DNA of 64,000 nt from Hydractinia symbiolongicarpus (taxonomy: Eukaryota > Cnidaria > Hydrozoa > Anthoathecata > Hydractiniidae). This document shows, piece by piece, positions 1 to 9,600 of the stretch (its first letter is position 1; every line of letters starts with the position of its first letter). The translations under genes were made by a program, and so were the position numbers. Where the stretch lies: positions 14,818,001 to 14,882,000 of the forward strand of contig NC_079887.1 in assembly GCF_029227915.1 (NCBI RefSeq). Reading direction: 5' to 3'. The notes below the pieces were generated by a model, which worked only from the letters and a program-made list of their open reading frames with translations, searched no databases and was not told the DNA's origin.

Positions 1-330
1 GAAAACTACAATGAAGCAAGATATATCAGCTTGGCCATGTTTTCCTCAACTTTAATGCTAGTTTGTCTAATATTGGTGCATATAAGTCAAGAGTTCATCT
101 GGCGAGCTTATTTCTTGGATGCATGTGGAGTGGCGTTGATAAATTTTTTCCTTTTATTTTTCTTGTATGGTGTAAAGGTATATATAATGCTGTTTCATCC
201 GCATAGAAATAACGAAAAAGTGTTTAGAGAAACGCTGATGAATGCCGTAAAATTGGAAGTCGATAGACAGATGGCCAGAGTAGATCAAGAAAAGATGCAA
301 CAAAGAGCGATGAATGAAAGCAGTATATAG
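1..330 (+). CDS. Class C GPCR (metabotropic glutamate receptor-like), C-terminal exon, partial at left edge
   Basis: Frame 1 is open from base 1 to the TAG at 328-330, giving 109 residues of the end of a receptor that begins outside the window. The opening stretch NYNEARYISLAMFSS resembles the start of TM6 in metabotropic glutamate receptors (family pattern FNEAKxIxFTMY). A second hydrophobic segment (TM7) ends in GVKVYIMLFHPHRN, which matches the TM7/tail signature PKVYIILxxPERN of the family. Class C receptors sit in the plasma membrane, bind glutamate or other small ligands with an extracellular Venus-flytrap domain, and couple to G proteins; that domain is not in this window. The visible tail is only about 40 residues, charged and Gln/Met/Arg rich, much shorter than vertebrate mGluR1/5 tails. 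No splice donor is needed before the stop. The subfamily cannot be assigned from TM6-TM7 alone. Confidence 0.8.
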   Translation, partial: ENYNEARYISLAMFSSTLMLVCLILVHISQEFIWRAYFLDACGVALINFFLLFFLYGVKVYIMLFHPHRNNEKVFRETLMNAVKLEVDRQMARVDQEKMQQRAMNESSI

Positions 331-1585
331 TTTGGTAAGATACAGAGTAATGTTGACGTTTTGAAAAAAGTTTTCTTTAAAGCCATCCATGAAGCACTTA
401 CTTATAATCTTTGATTTTCTTTTGATGTAAGATATAAATACTTTTACTCTGCATACACACATAACCAGACAGTGTTCTCCCTCCTCTCCGTAACCATCTG
501 TACACCGTACATACGCAATTCGTGGTTGCCGCTGTTTGTAATTACTCATACTCATTCTGTCTTCGTCAACTTGAGTGCCCTGTTAAGCATTTTGCTGAAC
601 TGTATAGAAAGATGTCCAAAAAGAGTTCTGCTCTTCACATCTCATCGTTTTTGTTTCATGAATTTCTAAATATAAATTTTAGAAGAATATTTACCCTTAA
701 TATTTTTGTGTTAAAAGTTTTGATGGATAATCCTATATGTGTTAACCTCATTTAGTATTATTTTATTTGTACATTGTGTATATAGTATAAAGTTTAAAAT
801 CAGATTTTGAAAAATTGTGACAAGTATCTAAGCTCATGTCTAGGTAAACGGCTACTTTGACAAGTGAAACTTAATTTTCTTTAGAAAGATGTAACGAAAC
901 GTTTTACATGGCGGTCTCACTATCGTCAGATTTTAGCCTAACGCCGTTTAGAGCGGTGTTTTTAACCAAATGATAGGCGGAAACTGACATAGTTATTGAC
1001 AAAAATGTTTTTTTAAACTTTGGAAAGTGCTACTGTAATATTTTTGAGTCATATTATCATCGAGATTGCTGCGTTCATACGCTTCTTAGTATAACTGATG
1101 GTTATTAAGAGAGAAAGATATATTCGTAGCCAATCTCTTTTAATTTCTTAGAATCCTTTTTTTACCCTGGTCCAAACTTCGCCATGCAGCAAAAATCAAT
1201 AATAAAGGCTGATAAGGTATGTCAAACGTGGACTAAAATTGGTAACTATATTTTTCACCTAATATGCTTCGCCCTTTCCACCTAGATCTTCCGGATATTT
1301 TGCAATGGTGTCATTAACCACGATAAACAACAAAGATGCAATTCTTTAATTTCCATGAAAATTAATTAGTACCTTTTAACCCTTTCATTCTCCGCCGCCC
1401 ACTTTTTTAGAAAATGCACGACTTCCTGGCACCGAAAAGTTGTGATTGGTATCAATGACGGTAAAAAATAAATCCCCGATATTTTCGTAAATTGGATAAA
1501 TAAAAGAGCAAAAGCTGGTAAGTGCCTTCTATTTCACAGCACTCTATGTCAATGTTTCTTTAATTGGAATGTAGCAACCATGGTA
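331..1585. other. Non-coding: 3' UTR of the receptor and intergenic DNA
   Basis: No convincing coding sequence. The first few hundred bases are probably the 3' UTR of the class C receptor. The short open frames here on both strands have no recognisable similarity. A run ATCAATAATAAAGG near 1195-1205 could be a polyadenylation signal but is far from the stop codon. Confidence 0.5.
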
Positions 1586-1589
1586 GCTT

Positions 1590-1750
1590 GGTATTATGGT
1601 AGCCTGGTGGTTCGTTTCCAGTACGGGAGGTCTTGGGTTCAAGCCCTGGCCGACTTTTGCCAGAGACTATAAAAGTATAAATCTATCTTTTCTGCTTAGC
1701 GTTTGACGTGAGAAGGCAATCGTGGGTAAAATATGTCAATAATAATAATG
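1590..1750 (+). mobile_element. tRNA-derived SINE (fragment)
   Basis: A tRNA-like head is visible. TAGCCTGGTGG (about 1599-1609) fits the Pol III A box, and GGGTTCAAGCCC (about 1635-1646) fits the B box consensus GGTTCRANNCC. A short non-tRNA body follows, ending in a simple AATAATAATAATG tail near 1738-1750. A/B-box spacing and a simple tail are typical of tRNA-derived SINEs, which are copied by a partner LINE. The head does not fold into a complete cloverleaf that I can draw, so this is not a functional tRNA gene. Confidence 0.65.
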
Positions 1751-3691
1751 TTAAAATAACCTTCTCTCCTCGTCTTTCTCCTACTAGCTGCTTTTTCTTA
1801 ATTTTGAAAGAGTTAGAAAATGACTCGGGGACACGAAGAAACCTTTTTAAGCGATAGTAACACATTTATGTTAATTATTATTGCCTAAAAATGTAAATAT
1901 GCGTCTCCAGAGTAGCTTTTTGTTCATCCAGTCACAACATGGAAAGAGTTCGGTGTAATTACTGCATTCTTATTGGCTGAATACAAAAAAGTTGACCTTG
2001 GATTGTTGCTGAAAGTTTTTGCCAGTAACATTTTTCGTCGCTCATAATATGTTTTTTTACCAGCAACAAGATGCAAAACAAACAAAAAAGGGTTATGGGA
2101 GGTATCTTATGAATAATTCCTGTTTTAATTATATATACAATGATGAGTTTTATTTAACTTAAAATAACTATTTTTTCACATGGACACCGGCCGTCAAGTA
2201 AGCGCTAGGGGCTTTGACATTATGTAACAAACTCTGGGGACGAGGATGTTTTTTGACTTCACACATCGATTGAGTGTACAAGGTCCTAGTCTCCACTTCT
2301 TAGACATTTACACAAACTTTTGAATGGAAAAAAACGCGGATGGTTTTTAAAGTTCCTTCTTTATTTATTTCGTTATATTCTCATCTTAACTAATTGTTTG
2401 CTTAATTTCTGTTTACTTTTTTCACAACGACGCAATAAAATCGTTCGGTGAACACTAACACACGTGACTACAATTATCAATTACGAAATATATCCAGTGT
2501 ACTTAAGATGAAAGCTACTGCAATCCTGGAAATAAATTAGCGGAATGTTAAAGTTTGTAACCACAAGCAAATGAGAAAGCCGTTTCTATGTAAATAACAC
2601 GCACTTTGAACATGTCAAAGTTCACTTGTCCATATTTACAGCGCAACTAAGACGTAGGTGATTTGGTTAGATCCAAAATCCTAAATAAACGATACTAATT
2701 TTTATTGAATTCAACTGCGCCACTTCCATGATTCGGAACGAATTATTCTATAATGCGGACATTGTGGAAAGTGCTGCTGGCGAATTTGACGTTGGTTACT
2801 TGGTCTACGCCCCTGCTAAATTAAACACTGTAGAGTACTAGCTAAGTGATGCTGTTTGGCCATTTTGAGAGGTAGCCAAAAATCCGCTTTTTGCAAAATT
2901 ATTCTGCAAAGTCTTGTGCATACAGAAAAAAAAGGGAAAACTAATATTTTCTTTTCGATTTCTTACTAAAGTGAAATATACAACAAAACAAAAAAAATCA
3001 TTTTTCAAATCTCGATTTAAATAAAAATTCGTGTATTTACAACGTGTATGTACATTTAAAAAAAAAATATTTTACCCATCATGCATTTCAAACAAAATTG
3101 AAAAAAAATCGCACGCAGTTGACGTTAGTAATTAAAAACTGTGATGAAAATTTTAGTTTCCAAACAATGCACCCTGCAACTGCGACTACTTTTTTTTCTT
3201 TCTGCGCGACTATGCTTCTATTTGTCGTAAGACATCAATTTAGCGCCCCTTTCGTCAACCCAGTAGCAAAGGTCAAAACTGAACACCCAAGCAAAAAACC
3301 TGATTCATTCTAAAAAAAAAATTTAAAACAAAAATAATTATTTACATTTACTTTTTGTTGTTGTTGATTTTGATACTGTCGGAATCTAATTAGAAAAAAC
3401 CCAAGTATCACTTAAAACAAGTTCCTACTAATTACAGAATAGACATTTCAAACGTCATATTTTTCGATACTTTCCACGTAACTAAAATTGTTACTAATTA
3501 TAATGACTTTGTTAACAAGAAAGTGTAACCTAATCGTTTTTTTAAATTTACTTATTTACTCTTAACTTTTATAAATAAACACCCAATTTCCAAGATTTAC
3601 ATCGCCCAGTGATCACTCATCTGTAACTTTCCACCACTATCATTGTCATCTTAATTCAAAACTTGCAACTATCCACACATAGGTAAGACTC
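1751..3691. other. Intergenic DNA downstream of the minus-strand Lhx1/5 gene
   Basis: AT-rich DNA with no recognisable gene. It presumably includes the 3' UTR of the Lhx1/5 gene, which is transcribed leftwards and stops at 3692. The only structured piece is a MITE fragment around 2183-2253, listed separately. TTTATT motifs near 2359-2370 (AATAAA on the minus strand) could serve as a distant poly(A) signal. Confidence 0.4.
2183..2253 (-). mobile_element. MITE fragment, CCTCGTCCCCAG family
   Basis: The stretch carries GGCCGTCAAGTAAGCGCTAG and ends in CTCTGGGGACGAGG. In inverted orientation these match the interior (GCTTACTTGACGGC) and the terminus (CCTCGTCCCCAG) of the better preserved element at 18542-18651. 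Only one terminus is visible here, so it is a decayed copy. Confidence 0.5.
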
Positions 3692-6600
3692 TTAATGACT
3701 TTCATAACTCGGTATCACTGGAGGCGTAAAATTAGCCATATTGTTGAAGGAGTTGAAACCTGGTTGCAGTTGGGAAATAAAAGTCTCCATCATATTAAAG
3801 CTAGCATTATCTCCATTATATTTTGATTTTAGTAAAACTGTTTGCGCTTCGTCAGAAGGCAAACTTAATGGTAAATTGTTGTTGTTGTTGTTGTTGTTGT
3901 TATTGTTGTTGCCATTGCTGCTGTTACTGTTATTATTAAAATGGTCATACGGATAACTTCGTTGAACAAAATCTTCCATCATTGGTGCTGATGACCCTAA
4001 ACATAGCAAGCATCGATTGATAACAGTTTGTTTTTAAAAAGAATCAAAAGCTATGACAGTACAGGTTTTGCAGTCACGTTCTGCTGCAGTTTATTTTTGT
4101 AAAGAAACAGAGGTCTCCCATAGTTGATAATTTTACCTTTCTCTGTTCCATTTTGTCCAAAATTTCTGCGCATGTCATGTGGTGGCAGTTGCTTTACCCT
4201 TCTTTCTTTTGATCTTCTGTTTTGAAACCATACTTGAATGACTCGCATTGTTAAACCTAAAGTTAGCAAAAAAAAGTTATGAAGAATGTGCAACTTTCGA
4301 AAAGTTTCGTTTCTCCCTGTAGTTAACATTATGAGCAACTAAAATCTTGCATACTTTCGTTTGAAAGAAACGGAAAAACCTATTTGAAATTTGTCAGTTG
4401 GAAATTTTATTAGAAAAATTTAAATTCTGAAAAAAAAATCTAATTAACTCATATCAAAAATGCTTTTAATTTTTGGTTTATCTCGAAGTTTTTACAACAG
4501 AAAATAAAAATTTCTTCCAGGCCCAAACTGATTTCTATCGCAGCTAGAATTAAAAAAACTTTCTTCTTTTTTTTTTTGGTTGCAAAAGTTTCTAAATTCC
4601 AAAAATGTACAATTTAACAATGTCAGCATATGGCAATTTTTGAAATGTTTAAAAAAATGCGAAGGAGAATGCAAAAATTTATTAATAGATGTTTGAAACG
4701 GGAACATATTCTTTGTTAAACATATTTGGAGAAAGGGGTGGTCTTGCAACTTTTGTAACAGCTCTTATCATTCCAATTCACACACAAACATATTTTTAGG
4801 TAAAATGACTTAAAATCTTTCTGTTCATTTAATTATGTGGTAAATGGGAAATGCGTCATATGATCAATGGAAAATAAAAAAGATAATTTACCAGTTTCTT
4901 GTGCAAGTTGTTCACGTATGTGTCTCGAAGGTTTGGGTGTTGTGACAAAGGCAGACTTTAATATCTCCAGCTGTGTAGCCTTGATAGTCGTTCTCGGACC
5001 TCTTCGCTTGTTTGCGTCATCTTCGTCATCTGAATGAACTTCTCCATTTGCTGAAGATATGGACGGCGGCTTTTCGTCAATATCAGTTTCGTGGTCTTGT
5101 TTTATGGACGTTGGAGATTTTTCTGCAAGTAAATTAAAAGTGTCAATGCCAAGCTATGAACATCAGAGATAGCTCAGGAATAATTTTAAACAGAACGATC
5201 TCAGAAAGCAAATCGAAATTGAGGTTTAGTATTTCGCTTTTATCGCCACCACTATTATTTATCAGAAGATATATAACCCAAATTTTCTCTACATAGCTCT
5301 CTCTCCCCTCCCCTCATCCAAATCCTCTCTTCCATACAATTAGTCTTGATCTAATAGATACATTCTACGTATTCACCTTAACAAAAGAAAAAAATCTCTC
5401 CTTTTCGTTTACCCAACCTCTCGGACTCTAGCCAATAGTTACTTCCATTATTCTTTCTCTCTTTTTTTCGATTTACTTCTATTTCTGCTTGACGAATTGA
5501 GACTGGTAAAGCAGTAGGTTTTGGAGCTTAGAAGTATTATGTTTCATATAATCATCTCTTGCAAGTTTCAGCCTTACCTTTATCTGTCTTGTTACCAACT
5601 TTCATATTTTCGTAATCAGTTTTACAAACAAAAAACCCATCCTGCATAACATAGATTTGGTCTCCGGTAGAAACTTCTTTCTGACAATGTCCACATTTTA
5701 GACATGAAATATGGAAAATCTTTGACGCGATTCTTCGTACTAAGTCACTTGGATAAATTCCTTCCTCGCAACCCGCGCATCTAACACCGAATGTTCTAAA
5801 TGTAAGAGAATGAAAAAAATATGAAATATGAAGGTTCAAAATTGAAGTTATGATAAACGGTTGCATTAACCTCGATCCCAGGACCTGTTGTTTCTTTTTG
5901 CATGTCGGTCGGCAGCGAGATGAACATGGTTTTTCGTCAAACCTATCAATAACCGCAGCGCCGATTAGAGACAAAAAGCCTTGGGAACGAGGTTGCGGTT
6001 GCATGAAATAATATTTTTAACTTTAAACTAACTTTGTTTTTTTTTTACTTCGTCTTATTATCTTGTCCTTCGCGAAAATAAATTGAAAGTGTATTACATC
6101 CGACCGTTAAGTCTTTTTCACTCACTTATGTTTCATTTCTTGTCAACTACAGGCTATTGGTTGCATCGGTAGGGACAGACACGATACGAAGATACTGCAG
6201 TTTTCTTATTCTTTGTAATTGTAATTGTTCTTTATATACCGCTTTTTATACCACTATTCGCGGTACCATTTTGCGTGACAGACAGACAGACAGACACGTA
6301 TTTTGATACAGATCAATGTGTTTCGTATTTTTAGGCTCCACCTACAACTTTCGTGGTCATTTAACTTACAATCCGCATCTGCACAATGTGTGGATAAAAC
6401 AAACTCAGTTAGGCATTTTTTTGCATCCCACGCACAAATCGATAACATAACTTAATTAAACTAATTTCTTCGGTTAAGATTTATTTTGTAGTGTTTTTTA
6501 AAAACGCAGCTGCTCGCTATCGGAGTAGAGAACTTTAGTATCATGGATACAGTTGACAGATCAAAATTTTTGCGTATTTCAGTTGGATTTTTGACTAGTT

Positions 6601-9600
6601 CAGTAGTTTTCCATTTATTTTCATCTCCATAAAAATACATAAAAAAGCTTATGCAACCATATAGGTAAAATAAAGCTCCAATTACTTAGCTGCAATCCTT
6701 TTTTTATTTTGTTATAAATTTTCATTTTTTTATATTTTTTCTGAAATTTTTTGTAGCCTTAAACTTAACATCATTTGCTAACAATATTTGCTTTTCCCGA
6801 TGGAAATTTTCAACAAAAAATATTTGAGAAGAACTGCTTTTCTACAGTACAATCTTACCATCAGGGCTCTACACGAAAATCAAATGTATATTACAACGAC
6901 ATTTGACGACATTTACAACGACGTTCCGTTGATTATTTTTGTTTATTTTCGGGGGAAATATTTGTCAGGAGAAATTGTTAAAGTTTCGTGTACCTGAAGA
7001 TTTATTGCTTGATCTAACTACAAGCGTAGTTACAATAATACAATTCCTTCGACATTTTTATACATAGATATTATTTATTAATGTTAATAATTCAAACAGG
7101 TTAACTAAGTATTTGAGAAACGATATTTTTTAAATTTGGACCAGTAAATTTTAAGGCAATAAAATTTTATTTTAGCGAGGGTGTTTTTTATGCGCATATG
7201 CCACAAACATTTCCCACACACACTTACTACATTATAATACCCATACACGTCTGTCTGTCGCGCAAAATGGTACCGCAAGTAGCGAGACGCACGAAATGCG
7301 GTATAAAAAGGACGCCCGACCCCTTGGATTTTTCGGTCAACCGACTATTTTACTGTATTTCTTAAACTTAATATTTTAAGAGGATGTTTATTCAAGACGC
7401 GTTTCCCTTGTTTTGTCTGCTTAATAACAACGCTTATATTTGCTGCGTTATTTTTCGAACTTTTTTACATTCACTAATAGTAGCTCAAAGTATCGACATA
7501 TTTTTACCCCCCTGACCTCCAGACGTTAAAATTAGTGTGAAGGCCTCATATTCATATACATAAAGAAGTCAAAGGGTTTCGGAAGAGGATAAAAATATCA
7601 ATGGGTGATCTTTATTTAAGCGTTATGCATCCATTTGTTTTTATAGATTTTATAGAATTATCTATTCATAAAAGTGCAGGTGTTTATGGATCAGACAAAT
7701 ATCTCAATGGATGTTTTTAAGAAGCTATGAAAAGCCGCCCCTTCTTCCTTTTGTGAAAGTCAAATTTCAGTCTGTATCAGAATTCAATAGGCTTAAAGCT
7801 TGTTTGTGTTTAGGCTGGAGCATTTCAGAACATAGCGGTCACGGGAGTATTGTGAAAATTTTATTTAAACTTTCGTATTTGAAATTGTTAAATTTGAAAA
7901 ATTAAAAAATCATTTCGCGATTCAGCAAATTAAACGGCTTTCTCTTTTTGAACGTTAGTTAAGGAAATAAATTGGGGAAAGTCTATAATAAAAACCGAAT
8001 TTTGTATAATCAAATTGGTACCTGAATCGCTACGTTTGTGCTCAAGATTACCAAAATAATCATGTCGGGTTATGTAGGGCAAGCAATAATCTAGTGACCG
8101 GAATATATACCACAAGCGAACCCGTGAATTTTTTCACAGGCCATCAACCTGTTTAATTGTAATGTCCATTAAACGAAGCGAATGTGTACAACTTTTAGTA
8201 GATCTAGCTTTAAATAAATTTGGAGCATAAAGTAAAAGTTTATCTTGATAAAGGCGTTGTTTTAAAGCAACAAAGTACATTTTTGTTGGCGTCAGTAGGC
8301 GTAAAACGTTGAGTTGAATAATTTTAAATCATCAAAACCCCTTAAACCAATGATTCCACAGGTGAGCGTTTTTTTGAAATCACACTTAACTGTCGGTTTT
8401 TGGTTTGATTGTTACTTTAAATTGCTGATGAATTCTGTGGAAAGACTGCATCGTTTGTTGAATAAGTAACTCTCCTACAATAATCAATGACCCAAAAATG
8501 CCTAAAAATTAAAATAATTAAAAAAATATTTTAAGGCTGAAAACGGCCCCACATTTTTATAATTTCTAAATAGATATCAGAAAGATATTGTTTTACGGTT
8601 TTACGTAACAAACTCTCTTTTTATACGTGATTAAATGAAATGCAGCAAAAGCCATGAATAAAGACAAGGAGAAACAACAATTCTGCCATTATGGATTGAA
8701 TACTATTACAGCCTCGTTTGGAGGATTTTTTCCCTATGATTCTGATAAGAGGGCTGTAAAAGAGGTTGGGCGTGGTATAAAGTCTTAGAGCTGCTTTATT
8801 CCAGTTTATAAATCTATATTTCACGCATACTAATGCAGCCTAAACATTCCATGTTTCTTCTCTTACCGTGCGTTTCTTTCATCGACGCTTTTACTTTTCA
8901 GAGGGGTGGAGACGAACATAATCTTTAAAAAGATTTGACCTGCGTGCTGGGAGAAGGTTTTTGCTTGGTCTTTTCAACACGGTTTAGAAATGATGAACAT
9001 ATTTTTGTAAATTTGCAGACATTTTTGACAGATTTCTTTTTTCAATACAGCTAAACACAGAAAGCTATTGTGTTCAAAACTTTCCATTTATCTTTTTGTA
9101 TTCTCTTCTTCTTTATCTGATCACATAGTAGGAAAGATCTTTTGTATTTAATTTTTACAGGAACATTTAATAATTAATAACCTTTTTTTAGACATCTTTT
9201 GGAACTTTTTGTTGTCGTTTCAAAATCTTAGTTTTAGTCACGATTTTAAACAGGGATTTAAAACAGTATTTTTACTTGGCAAAACACGATTTGGATTTTA
9301 AACCTATTTTATTGGTAGGAGGATCATTGTTTCCATCCCTCCTTCCGATTTCTAATCAGTTAAATTGTCTAAAATATGGCGACCGTTCATAACATTTTGA
9401 AAAAACGTTAAAATTTTTCTGCCCACGAATGTCATTAAAGGTGTTTTTCTTCAAGAAAGAAAAACGTACCCGAGTTATAAGTCAATAAAAAACCCTTTGT
9501 GTTTTTACTTTCTGGTTTCAAAGTTTAGATTTACCCGATGTTTTAAGATATTCTTCTGTGGTCAACTTTAGAAACACCACTAAAGATTAGAGTTAGATTT

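Noticed and set aside
154-555. 133-codon minus-strand open frame overlapping the class C receptor exon
   Set aside because: Antisense to a recognised exon and without similarity to any family I know.
1590-1690. Functional tRNA gene
   Set aside because: A and B boxes are present but no cloverleaf with paired acceptor and anticodon stems could be drawn; a SINE head fits better.
3741-3956. Poly-Leu plus-strand open frame
   Set aside because: Antisense of the poly-Asn microsatellite in the Lhx1/5 last exon.
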